A DNA stretch of 64,000 nucleotides, taken from Nodosilinea sp. WJT8-NPBG4. GTDB taxonomy: Bacteria; Cyanobacteriota; Cyanobacteriia; Phormidesmidales; Phormidesmidaceae. Below the pieces are notes generated by a model, which was given only the letters and a program-made list of their open reading frames with translations, was not told the DNA's origin and ran no database searches. This document shows, in pieces, positions 18,007-26,993 of the stretch (positions within the stretch are counted from its first letter, which is position 1; every line of letters begins with the position of its first letter). Where the stretch lies: NCBI GenBank assembly GCA_019359285.1, contig JAHHHQ010000028.1, positions 124,001 through 188,000 on the forward strand. Reading direction: 5' to 3'. The position numbers and the translations under genes were made by a program.

Positions 18007-18774
18007 ATGCAAAAGTCCAATCCTTTCTACGCAGAGATCGCCATTAACCCTCGCCAAATCTCTTTAACTTTGGTGGGCATTGTGATGTTTGCGTCATTAG
18101 GCCACATAGTAGTGCGCAAACTGTCTTCTTTGGTAGATATTGAGTCAACGCCATTGGCTGGAATCTATAACTTTTTCAATATGAGCGTTGAGGCCAACTT
18201 CCCGACATATGTTTCTGCCATCAATCTGTTGATGGCAGCTTTACTATGTGGGCTCATAGCTTTCTGCGAGTCAAGCCTGAGAAAACGTTATGGTTGGCAC
18301 TGGTGGGGGTTAGCCGCTTGCTTGTTAACTCTAAGTGTTGATGAGGCGGCCCAAATTCATGAAGGTATTGTTGGCTCGATACTGGGCTTCTATGTAGAAC
18401 GAGGTGAGGGGATATTTTACTACAAATGGTATTTAGCCTACATTCCAGTACTTGGAATACTGGGGTTTTTGTACCTACCTTTTCTGAAGCACTTGCCCAT
18501 TAGATATTCATCAAAGTTTGTTTTATCAGCCTTCGTCTATTTTGGTGGATCCATCGGGTTTGAAATGGTGCAGGCCTACTTGTCTTACCATTCAAGAAGT
18601 ACAGGCCTAAGTGTTTTAGTTGAAGAAACCCTCGAAATGCTGGGCGTTGTCATCGTTATCTACACTCTGTTGCTATATCTCTCTGAGCAAAGCTATGCCT
18701 TAAAGCTTAAGTTTGCCCCTGAAGAAGATGTCTCAAGCCATCTTAAATATAGTCAACCTCGGGGAAGCAAATAG
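18007..18774 (+). CDS. Membrane protein of unknown function, paralog 2
   Basis: A 255-aa tandem paralog of the preceding gene, 202 bp downstream, with the same six-helix layout and the same conserved blocks (SVDEAAQIHEG, GIFYYKWYL, EETLEMLG). Nucleotide similarity is also visible around the last block, consistent with a local duplication that has since diverged. A strong hairpin terminator follows at 18862. The function is unknown; the context is surface polysaccharide synthesis, but the two genes are transcribed against that set. Confidence 0.8.
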   Translation: MQKSNPFYAEIAINPRQISLTLVGIVMFASLGHIVVRKLSSLVDIESTPLAGIYNFFNMSVEANFPTYVSAINLLMAALLCGLIAFCESSLRKRYGWHWWGLAACLLTLSVDEAAQIHEGIVGSILGFYVERGEGIFYYKWYLAYIPVLGILGFLYLPFLKHLPIRYSSKFVLSAFVYFGGSIGFEMVQAYLSYHSRSTGLSVLVEETLEMLGVVIVIYTLLLYLSEQSYALKLKFAPEEDVSSHLKYSQPRGSK

Positions 18775-19244
18775 ATGGGTAGTTGTCACCTAGCATTTTG
18801 GCGTAGTTAGGAGGTTGATTCAAAAATCCTATCCGCTGTAGCACAAGGTTTATATTCCTCTAAAACCCTCTCCTGCTCTAGGAGAGGGTTTTTGGTAAGG
18901 TTCTATTTTTTTTGCTTCACCTCTACCTAAGGAGATGGGGAATATAGCTTACTTCTCACAGGTTCGTTAGGCTATCGGGCTAGTGATCGCACGCTAAGTA
19001 GGTAGGTTGGGTTAACGCGGCATAACTTATGCTGGTTGAGGGTTTTGCGCCTAGTGAATAGCTTGCGGTGTTTCACAAATGATTACACCCTCCTAGTTCC
19101 AGTGTCTCGCGTGTATCCCATTTCATGCCCTTCTTCTCTCACGGGGAGAGGACTACGCAACTCAAAGGTACTCGTTGAGTACGTTGCGAAAGGTAGGGTG
19201 CTCCTTAGAGTCTTTCTTGGCAAGTAGATTTTGACAATGACTGA
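18775..19244. other. Intergenic region with terminator and a repeat fragment
   Basis: This 470-bp gap holds the terminator at 18862-18892 and, at 19002-19026, GTAGGTTGGGTTAACGCGGC, which resembles the GTAGGTTGGGTT-type dispersed repeats common in bacterial intergenic DNA. An open frame at 19036-19227 has no ribosome site or recognisable content. I see no RNA gene. Confidence 0.45.
18862..18892 (+). terminator. Rho-independent terminator
   Basis: A perfect 13-bp stem, AAAACCCTCTCCT against AGGAGAGGGTTTT, with loop GCTCT and a following T run. It lies 87 bp after the stop of the second membrane protein gene. Confidence 0.8.
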
Positions 19245-19985
19245 TTAGCAAGCTCCTCGGCTGAGAACTACCGCACCAATGGTTTCTACAATTAATTGCA
19301 CATCATGCCCTAGTGACCATCGCAGCTGGTAATCGATATCCATTTTGACGATCGCCTCAAAGTCCTTGATGCTCGATCGCCCCTGAGCCTGCCACTTGCC
19401 CGTTAGCCCCGGCTTAACGTTGAGCCGCTGCCAATGGTGAGGCTTATACTGCTGCACCTCATTAAGGGTCGGCGGGCGAGTGCCTACTAAACTCATGTCG
19501 CCCCACAGCACATTCCAGAACTGGGGAAATTCGTCTAGGCTCGTGCGGCGCAAAAACTTGCCCACCCCGGTAATACGAGGGTCATTTTCGTTTTTGAAGA
19601 TGAAACCCTCAGCCTGATTTTCAACCAAATGTTTCAACTCATCCGCATTGGCCACCATAGATCGAAACTTCCAAATGCGAAAGGGTTGTCCTCGATAACC
19701 ACAACGAAATTGGCTGTAGAAAACAGGACCTGGATTGTCGAGCTGAATTGCAACGGCAATGGGAATTAGCAAAATCAACGTTATTAGGATCCCAATTAGT
19801 CCTCCCACTAGGTCAAGACACCGTTTGAAGAATGACGTCGCTGAGGGATGAACGGGCAACCTGGCAACGCTTTCTGGAATTGTTATACCTGCCTGAAGAT
19901 CAGACCCTTTAGGGCTCAAGAGCGAACATAAATAAAGAACCATAGGTCTGCCGAAAGTTGAAAGTACGCGGAGGCCAGATCTCAA
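19245..19985 (-). CDS. Polyprenyl-phosphate sugar-phosphate transferase (priming enzyme)
   Basis: A 246-aa bacterial sugar transferase. A short N-terminal tail leads to one membrane segment (about residues 58-80) and then the catalytic domain with FRIWKFRSMVANAD, RRTSLDEFPQFWNVL, DMSLVGTRPPT and KPGLTGKWQAQGRSS, all hallmarks of the family that transfers hexose-1-phosphate to undecaprenyl phosphate. This reaction starts repeat-unit assembly. The open frame begins with TTG at 19985; an in-frame ATG at 19943 is an alternative, and neither has a clear ribosome site. It lacks the large N-terminal multi-helix domain of WbaP-type enzymes. Confidence 0.9.
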   Translation of the reverse strand: MRSGLRVLSTFGRPMVLYLCSLLSPKGSDLQAGITIPESVARLPVHPSATSFFKRCLDLVGGLIGILITLILLIPIAVAIQLDNPGPVFYSQFRCGYRGQPFRIWKFRSMVANADELKHLVENQAEGFIFKNENDPRITGVGKFLRRTSLDEFPQFWNVLWGDMSLVGTRPPTLNEVQQYKPHHWQRLNVKPGLTGKWQAQGRSSIKDFEAIVKMDIDYQLRWSLGHDVQLIVETIGAVVLSRGAC

Positions 19986-20144
19986 TTTTTTGCGTTATTC
20001 AATTGGCCCATAGATGCAGTAGATAACTATATCGACGCCCTAAGCGTCTAGAGGTTTCAACAAAATCCACATATTTCTAGGCTCTTTAAACTGGATTTTG
20101 ATCATCTGGCAATTGCTAGATTTTGGTTGTAATCTTGACAAGTT

Positions 20145-21926
20145 TTACAGGCTTGAAAACCGATAGCCTGCTGGCAAATCGGTGACCATTACCTTTGTTC
20201 TGTTTTTTTCACTAAAGAAGATAGGCTTAAGGCTGGGTAAAGATTTAAGGGCTGGAATAGCTTGTATATCGCTATCAGAATTAAAAAATCCAGAAGAAGC
20301 GCAAATTAAAGGGCAATCTCCTTCAATAACCCAAAAAATCTTAGTGGGCTTGCTCAAATAAGCATTCTCCCAGAACAAATGGTCAGGTATCCGTCGAATC
20401 TTTAAAGGGTGTTTAAAGTTCGCGTATCCTATATACCTAGGGTAGTGCTGAGCAAAAAATAGAGCATCTGGATTTTGCTCCTCTAGCTCTACCAAAAATC
20501 GCAGGGTTTCCTTACGCTCAGTAACTATTTGGTTGCTGGGGTAAGGAACATTGAAGCTTATGCTCGGCTCTAACCCAAAAGGCAACGTTACTAGAGATTT
20601 GCTGCCGTAGGCATGACTATAGTAGGCTAGAGCAAAAATATGGAACAGTACAAAGATAATGATAAATACTTTTGCTGTTGCCTTGCCTAACCGAGAGAAC
20701 CCAGGAACAGTTATGACTCCATAGGCCGCTAAAATTAAGCATGACTTCAACGGGTAATAGTATCTTTCGACCACGAGGGGGCTGTACGCCAATATAGGAG
20801 TGATTGCGATCGAGAACACGATGAAAGACACAATCACAAAGGAAAGCAGAAGGGAAAGGTCTGTTGTATAGCTGCTAATATTGCCTCTGCTTTGGTAAGT
20901 CAAACTCCTATGGCGAACCAGAAAAATAGGTAAAGAGAAAAATAAGAGCAAGAAAGACAGGCCGAAAATGCTGTTTAGAAGTGTGTGAGATACCAAAAAA
21001 TCTTGAATTCTGCGTGGATCAATTCCAGTCAGAAAAAACAAACTGGAGAAGCTAGAAAAAATTTTATTTAAGGATTCAAATATCCAGCTGCTGTGACTTT
21101 CACTTAAGTTCCTTGCTCCATGATCGTAAATCAGCTTGCCAAAAGAATTTACGCTAGCCTGAGCCTTTGCCTCATTATTGAAAAGGAAAATTGGAAAAAT
21201 TATGATTAAAAGAGATGATATAAATATGCTGCAAGAGGCAAATATGGACTTTATTTTAGGAAAAAATTTATAGAATATTATAAAAAAAGTTGTTATTAGC
21301 AAAAAGCCGCTGGCATATCTAAAAGAAACCAGGATGCCGACGCTTAGACCTAATAAAACAGTGGTGCCAAGAGAAAAAGGACTTCTCAAAGTATAGAGTA
21401 GTAACAGCGTCACCACCGGTATGCCTGCCCATAGAAAAATGTCTGTTCCTTGAATTGTCCAAGATGGCGTGTATATCAAGGGCAGTATGACTGCAATAAT
21501 TAAATTGGTAGGTAGCGTTTTACTGCCAATTTTTATAGAGTTTTTAAGGCACTGAGAGGCGATCGCAGCCCAGGCAACCCAGCCAACAATTGTTGTCAGG
21601 GTATAAATTATTTTAAGAGAAACAGCAAGAGAAATACCGAGGTAAAGAAAGGCTGCTACTAAAACCGAAATTCCAGGTGGAAAATGAACTAAAGTTTCTG
21701 CGATCGGAGGCTGACTCAGGTCTAGTTGTGAAGAGAATGCGTTTGTTATACCCAAGCCTTGAGCCATGCGATGGGCAGCCTCTAGCTGAATGCTGAGATC
21801 CCAGCTAACTAGCAGAGGCCCAAAAAGCCTGATCAGCGTTACAAAGAATGCCGTGATAAGTACAGCTTTAAATACCCTAGCATTTCCTCCATTGAGGAAA
21901 GAAATAGCTCGCCTGAGGTGGGCCAT
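20145..21926 (-). CDS. GT-C-like polytopic membrane protein
   Basis: A 593-aa protein with about a dozen hydrophobic segments and a C-terminal soluble part. Near the N-terminus, after the first membrane segment, WDLSIQLEAAHRMAQGLG fits the D-x-x-x...A...G pattern of GT-C glycosyltransferases, whose Asp is catalytic, and LVHFPPGISVLVA follows as in related proteins. GT-C enzymes use lipid-phosphate sugars at the outer face of the membrane. I infer that it modifies the polysaccharide or a lipid. A polymerase or a different polytopic enzyme cannot be excluded. Confidence 0.65.
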   Translation of the reverse strand: MAHLRRAISFLNGGNARVFKAVLITAFFVTLIRLFGPLLVSWDLSIQLEAAHRMAQGLGITNAFSSQLDLSQPPIAETLVHFPPGISVLVAAFLYLGISLAVSLKIIYTLTTIVGWVAWAAIASQCLKNSIKIGSKTLPTNLIIAVILPLIYTPSWTIQGTDIFLWAGIPVVTLLLLYTLRSPFSLGTTVLLGLSVGILVSFRYASGFLLITTFFIIFYKFFPKIKSIFASCSIFISSLLIIIFPIFLFNNEAKAQASVNSFGKLIYDHGARNLSESHSSWIFESLNKIFSSFSSLFFLTGIDPRRIQDFLVSHTLLNSIFGLSFLLLFFSLPIFLVRHRSLTYQSRGNISSYTTDLSLLLSFVIVSFIVFSIAITPILAYSPLVVERYYYPLKSCLILAAYGVITVPGFSRLGKATAKVFIIIFVLFHIFALAYYSHAYGSKSLVTLPFGLEPSISFNVPYPSNQIVTERKETLRFLVELEEQNPDALFFAQHYPRYIGYANFKHPLKIRRIPDHLFWENAYLSKPTKIFWVIEGDCPLICASSGFFNSDSDIQAIPALKSLPSLKPIFFSEKNRTKVMVTDLPAGYRFSSL

Positions 21927-22171
21927 ACCTAAATCCTAATACAAGATTTCTGACAGCTAAAACAACCTTTAATGCCAGAGTTGCTGCTTTAAAACGGGCC
22001 AATAGCACTCAATATTCGCTAGCTAGCATTGAGTGCCATCAGCTATATTCTCTAACCCATGCTTCAATTTCTTTAGCCAGAAGACCTCTAAAGGATCGCC
22101 TCAGTCTCAATTCCTAAAAGCCCTGACTTCAAGAAATAGATTGAGATAGGGAAAAGAGAACGAAACTCACT

Positions 22172-23257
22172 CTACCCAAAGACCAATCTTTCTCCACTAC
22201 CAGCCCGTAGGGTGGCCCGGTCGAGCACGCTAGTGGCCGCACTGCCGTTGAGCGTCACCAAGCCCAGCGCTTGCAGATCGGCTTCGACCATCAGGTGCAC
22301 CAGCTCTTCAAAGGTTACCGAAGGTTCCCAGCCCAGCTTGGTCTTGGCCTTGGTGGGGTCACCAATCAGCAGTTCTACTTCGGCGGGGCGCAAGTAGCGC
22401 TCATCAAAGGCCACATAGTCTTGCCAATCGAGGTTAACGCGGCCAAAGGCGATATCTAAAAACTCGCGCACCGAGTAGGTTTCGCCCGTGGCCACTACAT
22501 AGTCATCGGGCTCCTCTTGTTGCAGCATGAGCCACATGGCTTTGACATAGTCTTTGGCGTAGCCCCAGTCGCGCTTAGCATCGAGGTTGCCCATATAGAT
22601 CTTGCTCTGCTGCCCAGCAACAATGCGGGCCACGGCGCGAGTAATTTTGCGGGTGACGAAGGTTTCGCCGCGACGGGGTGACTCGTGGTTAAACAAAATG
22701 CCGTTGCAGGCAAACATGCCGTACGATTCACGGTGATTGAGCGTTTGCCAGTGGGCATAGACCTTGGCACAGGCGTAGGGGCTGCGGGGGTAGAACGGGG
22801 TGGTTTCGCTTTGGGGCACATCCTGCACCTTGCCGTACATTTCTGAAGAGCCCGCCTGGTAGTAGCGCACCTCAATGCCAGTGCGCTGGCGGTAGTCGCG
22901 AATGGCTTCGAGCAGGCGCAGCGTGCCCATACCCACTGCGTCAACGGTATATTCGGGTGAGTCAAAGCTCACCCGCACGTGGGACTGTGCTCCCAGATTA
23001 TAAATTTCAATGGGCTGCACTTCTTCGAGAATACGCCGCAGGGTAGTGCCATCGGTGAGATCGCCGTAGTGCAAAAATAGTCGAGCCGAATCGCTGTGGG
23101 GGTCTTCGTAGAGGTGATCAATGCGATCGGTATTAATAGTTGAGGTGCGGCGCACAATACCGTGTACCTCATAGCCTTTTTCTAATAGCAGCTCGCTTAA
23201 ATAAGAGCCATCTTGTCCGGTAATACCCGTGATGAGAGCCTTTTTAATAATAGTCAT
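22172..23257 (-). CDS. gmd: GDP-mannose 4,6-dehydratase
   Basis: A 361-aa short-chain dehydrogenase/reductase family enzyme making GDP-4-keto-6-deoxymannose, the precursor of GDP-fucose, rhamnose and related sugars. It shows [11 protein letters not shown] (NADP-binding Gly motif), [24 protein letters not shown] (catalytic Ser/Glu) and [12 protein letters not shown] (Tyr-x3-Lys). Length and motif order are normal. The open frame begins with GTG nine bases earlier; I prefer the ATG at 23257. No fucose synthase (GMER) gene is visible in the window, so the final sugar is unknown. It supplies a donor for the surface polysaccharide. Confidence 0.95.
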   Translation of the reverse strand: MTIIKKALITGITGQDGSYLSELLLEKGYEVHGIVRRTSTINTDRIDHLYEDPHSDSARLFLHYGDLTDGTTLRRILEEVQPIEIYNLGAQSHVRVSFDSPEYTVDAVGMGTLRLLEAIRDYRQRTGIEVRYYQAGSSEMYGKVQDVPQSETTPFYPRSPYACAKVYAHWQTLNHRESYGMFACNGILFNHESPRRGETFVTRKITRAVARIVAGQQSKIYMGNLDAKRDWGYAKDYVKAMWLMLQQEEPDDYVVATGETYSVREFLDIAFGRVNLDWQDYVAFDERYLRPAEVELLIGDPTKAKTKLGWEPSVTFEELVHLMVEADLQALGLVTLNGSAATSVLDRATLRAGSGERLVFG

Positions 23258-23323
23258 AGAGACCACTTAATGAACAAACAACGAAACTGAAGCAATCCTA
23301 CAGGTCAAACATTCACAGCTCTA

Positions 23324-23749
23324 TCACCCAATCCGGTGAAAATCTTTTACTCCGTTAAACCTCGTTTGCTGGGCTACCCGGCGAGTAAACTCTCCCACCG
23401 TCGGGTTTCCCGCCGGAAAAATCACCCCTGAAGCCTGTAGCCAGAGATCCTCAGAAGCTAAACTAAGCGCATAGCCATTGGTCGCCGTTTTGCGCACGTG
23501 GTACCACTGGGTATGCTGGCAGTGGTCGCACCAAAATGCCTCTAGCCACTCCCCTTGCAGGGGCACAGTACCCAACTCTGCCACTACTGTGAGGGCTTGC
23601 CTGCGGCCCATGCCCCGCTGCTGTAGATGTTCGGGCTTTGTGGTGTGGAGGGGATATTTTTGACTCACACTATCTAAATAACAACTGTGGCTGGGGCAAT
23701 AAATGGCCCGTCGCCTAGACCGGTTACGGTTGCGTCGTGGCTGCACCAT
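23324..23749 (-). CDS. Conserved-looking Cys-rich protein, unknown function
   Basis: A 141-aa basic protein with an Arg-rich start (RRNRNRSRRR) and two Cys pairs, CPSHSC near residue 18 and WCDHCQHTQW near 73, plus His residues that could complete a zinc site. The remainder has no recognised domain. Similar small proteins occur in cyanobacteria as far as I recall. It lies between gmd and the WecG-like gene, 66 bp upstream of gmd on the same strand. Function not assigned. Confidence 0.6.
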   Translation of the reverse strand: MVQPRRNRNRSRRRAIYCPSHSCYLDSVSQKYPLHTTKPEHLQQRGMGRRQALTVVAELGTVPLQGEWLEAFWCDHCQHTQWYHVRKTATNGYALSLASEDLWLQASGVIFPAGNPTVGEFTRRVAQQTRFNGVKDFHRIG

Positions 23750-23891
23750 GGTTACATCCTTAGCTGTAGGAAGATCATCTGGTCAACAGGTACGACTTTC
23801 AAGAAAATAATCAAATGCGCTGCTACCAAATAACGCGTCCCCGCCTCAAGTTGACATCCTAAGAAAGAGGCATCCCGAGGACAACGTCGGG

Positions 23892-24719
23892 TTAAACCTG
23901 GGAAATGCGATCGCCAAACATGCGATTTAGCCGTCGGCTAACCCTCGTCGTAATCACCTGCTTAACCGACAAATACACAAACGGTGGAATAGTCGTTCCA
24001 TACCGCTTCCATAGCCGCCCTGGCTCCTGCACCAGCCGATACAACCACTCTAGCCCCGAGGTACGTACCCATTCTGGGGCATGTTTGCGCAAACCCGCAT
24101 AGATCGGGAACACACCGCCCAGGCCTACCATTACAGCCTTAACCTTATGTCGATGCTGGTGCATCCATAGTTCCTGCTTGGGGCAGCCTAGAGACACAAA
24201 CAGAAAACCTGCCTGGCTTTGATTAATATGCTCTACCACCTGGCGGTCTTCTTCGGGGGTTAACGGGCGAAAGGGCAGGGGGTGCATGCCTGCAATCACC
24301 AGATTTGGAAAATCTTGTTTTAGCTGCCGCCGCATTTTGCCTAGGGTATCGGCATCACTGCCAATGAAATAGACTCCTACGCCCAAGGCTGAGGCCTGAC
24401 GGCAGGTCTCTAATAAGATATCCATTCCGGCCACGCGATCGTGACGGCTTTTGCGAATCAAATTCAGGGTCCATACTAGGGGCATTCCATCAGGAGTTAG
24501 CAGGTCGGCACCGTGTAAAACGCTTGCAAACGAGGGATCCCATTGGGCTTCCATGAGCATATGAACATTGGCGACGCAGATAACTCGGCTGAGCCGTTGC
24601 TGAGCCCAGTGCATCATCAATTCGATTTGGTCGACAAACGACTGAGTCGCAATCGAAAACCCGAGAATATCCTCACAGGCAAGACTAGACTTGCAAGCAA
24701 GGCCATACTTGTTTGACAT
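23892..24719 (-). CDS. WecG/TagA/CpsF family glycosyltransferase (GT26)
   Basis: A 275-aa cytoplasmic-face enzyme that, in this family, adds a sugar (often ManNAc or ManNAcA) to a lipid-linked monosaccharide. Landmarks are VANVHMLMEAQWDP, LTPDGMPLVW with the catalytic-region Asp, and SLGCPKQELWMHQH. The C-terminal tail is amphipathic and Arg-rich, fitting membrane attachment. It probably performs the second step after the priming transferase at 19.2 kb. The start is ATG at 24719. Confidence 0.9.
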   Translation of the reverse strand: MSNKYGLACKSSLACEDILGFSIATQSFVDQIELMMHWAQQRLSRVICVANVHMLMEAQWDPSFASVLHGADLLTPDGMPLVWTLNLIRKSRHDRVAGMDILLETCRQASALGVGVYFIGSDADTLGKMRRQLKQDFPNLVIAGMHPLPFRPLTPEEDRQVVEHINQSQAGFLFVSLGCPKQELWMHQHRHKVKAVMVGLGGVFPIYAGLRKHAPEWVRTSGLEWLYRLVQEPGRLWKRYGTTIPPFVYLSVKQVITTRVSRRLNRMFGDRISQV

Positions 24720-25355
24720 GGTTCTAAAAGCTCTGATGGGTAAATCTACAGTAGATGTCCCAGGGGAAATTTTTCGTAAGCCTTACGACAAAGGTTGAAG
24801 CTAAAGCTAAAAGTCAGTTATGGCACCGCCCTTAGCCGCCTCACACTGGCAAGTGACGAAAATTACTCTATTAAAGTTCACTGGACGAGCCCTTAGTTTA
24901 TACCGAGTTCGCTCTATGGCAGCCACAGACCTGCATTCAGGAACTTTAGCTTTCAAACGCTTGTCTTTAGGCCTGTTAAGCCAATTCAGACTATGCGCTT
25001 GAGTAGGCCTCAACTCCGGATTTAGGTCAGTGCCCACCTAAAAAAGCAGAACTAATAGATATAAACATCTATCTCAGGTATGAAAGATAACACTGGAGGG
25101 ACGCTACTCTCACGCCCTTAGATTGAACACCGCCCAACCGTAGCAACTTAAGACAGAGTTTGGCACACTACTTCTATATACGTAGAAATACTAAGCTTTA
25201 TTTAAGCCATCTTCGCATTTATCCTCCGTTCACGAAAATTGTATGAACCGCTCAGTAATTTACCTGATATTCCCCCGTCTGTACGGATCAATAACAAATG
25301 CGCTAGGTAGATAAATTAGGCCGCAGAGCATGATGGTAATCCTGTGAGGTATAGT
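24720..25355. promoter_or_regulatory. Divergent promoter region between the glycosyltransferase and export genes
   Basis: This 636-bp gap separates the minus-strand WecG-like gene from the plus-strand Wza-like gene, so both promoters should lie here. It contains the 20-bp motif at 25178-25197. An open frame at 24807-25037 on the minus strand has no support. Confidence 0.5.
25178..25197. promoter_or_regulatory. Second copy of the ATACGTAGAAATACTAAGCT motif
   Basis: It differs at 3 of 20 positions from 348-367 and lies about 160 bp upstream of the Wza-like start. An overlapping partial dyad, TTCTATATACGTAGAA, spans 25172-25187. Confidence 0.35.
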
Positions 25356-26885
25356 ATGGGCTTTTGGTTCATCACATTCGAACGTGTATCCTTAGTTCAA
25401 GTACCCCTCTTTTTGGCCGGTACCCTGACTCTGCTTTTATGTAGCGAGGGCAAGGCTCAAACCATGTCGGGCAGCACTGCGGGTTCTACTCCAGCCACAG
25501 TTCCGTTATCCCAAACTTCTAGTCAGCCCTATCGGCCATCGCCCCCAGCAGCACCGCTGCCCAAGCAGCCTGAGAGACCCTATACGCTGGGCGCAGGCGA
25601 TCGCGTGCAGCTGACCCTCTTTCAACTGCCCCAGTACAGCGGCGAGTTTGAAGTTCAAGTCGACGGCACTCTCACTCTGCCTGTAGTGGGCGATGTCAAT
25701 GTACTAGGCCTTACCCTAGACTCTGCGAGAGAGCGGATTACGGCTCGCTACAATCAGTACTTACGGCGTCCTGGGGTTACCCTCAACCTGCTGTCCCGCC
25801 GCCCCCTAGTAGTTGGTGTTGCCGGCGAAATAAACCGGCCCGGCTCTTATACCCTGAGCAATGAAGGCACCACCTTTCCAAAGCTGACTCAGTTGCTCAC
25901 TCAGGCTGGGGGCATTACCCGTAGCGCCAACCTGCGAGAGGTACAGGTGCAGCGGCTTCGCAATGGTCAGCCTCAAATGTTTAGCGTCAACCTATGGGAC
26001 TTGGTCAGTAGCGGCAACGTGAACCAAGACATTACCCTACGCGATGGCGACAGCATCTTTATTCCTTCTACCCTGGTACCCCTCGAAGAAGCTCAGTTGT
26101 TAGCTGAGGCCGGCATTGCTCCCTCTACTAGCTCACCGATCAACATTGCGGTAATTGGCGAAGTTTTTCGCCCTGGGCCATATACCCTTCAGGGAGGCGT
26201 CACACGCACTGGCGATGCAGGCATACCGGGGGGAGAAGGCGGAAGCAGGGCAGGGGGCACGGCCCAAAAGATAACCGATGCTATTCAAATTGCGGGGGGC
26301 ATTAAGCCGATGGCCAACATTCGCCAAGTGCAGGTGCGTCGTCTGACTCGTAGTGGAGGCGAGCAGACCTTTAATGTTGACCTGTGGAGCCTGCTAGAGG
26401 TGGGGGCCACCCAGCAAAATGCCCTGCTACAGGACGGTGATACGGTGGTTATTCCCACTGCGACAGCAGCGGTAGGCGCAGCAGAATCGTCGCGCCTGGC
26501 CGAATCTAGCTTTGCGCCAGATACAATTCGGATTAATGTGGTGGGCGAGGTTCGCAATGCTGGGCTAGTACAGGTACCCCCCAATACGCCCCTTAACCAG
26601 GGTATTTTGGCCGCTGGCGGCTTTAACACCCGAGCTAGAGCAACTACAGTGGGGCTAGTGCGACTCAATCCAGACGGCACCGTTACCCAGCGAGAAATTG
26701 ACATCGACTTTGCCCAGGGCATTAGCGACGCCGACAACCCTGCCCTGCAAAACAACGACATTATTATCGTCGGGCGATCGGGGTTAGCCGCATTTTCAGA
26801 CAATTTGGGCAGCGTAGCCAACCCGCTCGCCAACTTCCTAAATATCTTGTCTGCGCCCTTCCGCTTCCTCAACTTATTTGACTAA
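25356..26885 (+). CDS. Wza-like polysaccharide export protein (Poly_export and SLBB domains)
   Basis: A 509-aa outer-membrane export protein. An N-terminal signal segment (FLAGTLTLLLCSEGKAQ) is followed by a Pro/Ser-rich linker, then the Poly_export domain (about residues 73-155) starting YTLGAGDRVQLTLFQLPQYS. Three SLBB-type repeats follow, each with a VxGEVxxPGxY-like start (GVAGEINRPGSYTL, AVIGEVFRPGPYTL, NVVGEVRNAGLVQV). A GTG lies 12 bases upstream in frame, but the ATG at 25356 has GAGG at good spacing. No lipobox Cys is obvious, unlike E. coli Wza. It should form the outer-membrane conduit with the Wzz-like protein downstream. Confidence 0.9.
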   Translation: MGFWFITFERVSLVQVPLFLAGTLTLLLCSEGKAQTMSGSTAGSTPATVPLSQTSSQPYRPSPPAAPLPKQPERPYTLGAGDRVQLTLFQLPQYSGEFEVQVDGTLTLPVVGDVNVLGLTLDSARERITARYNQYLRRPGVTLNLLSRRPLVVGVAGEINRPGSYTLSNEGTTFPKLTQLLTQAGGITRSANLREVQVQRLRNGQPQMFSVNLWDLVSSGNVNQDITLRDGDSIFIPSTLVPLEEAQLLAEAGIAPSTSSPINIAVIGEVFRPGPYTLQGGVTRTGDAGIPGGEGGSRAGGTAQKITDAIQIAGGIKPMANIRQVQVRRLTRSGGEQTFNVDLWSLLEVGATQQNALLQDGDTVVIPTATAAVGAAESSRLAESSFAPDTIRINVVGEVRNAGLVQVPPNTPLNQGILAAGGFNTRARATTVGLVRLNPDGTVTQREIDIDFAQGISDADNPALQNNDIIIVGRSGLAAFSDNLGSVANPLANFLNILSAPFRFLNLFD

Positions 26886-26993
26886 GGCTATCGAAGCAAA
26901 GACTCATTCTACCCTTTGCTCAACACGGAGCGCACGTTTGGCTACCGGAGTAACCCTTCACCGCCTACACTACTATTTATCTAGGAATCAGGG

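Noticed and set aside
22495..22965. A 156-codon open frame overlapping gmd in another minus-strand frame
   Set aside because: The gmd frame carries every catalytic motif through this stretch; the other frame is Ser/Pro/Ala-rich noise.
24807..25037. A 76-codon minus-strand frame in the gap before the Wza-like gene
   Set aside because: No ribosome site, no recognisable content, and the opposite strand is equally open; I treat the region as regulatory.
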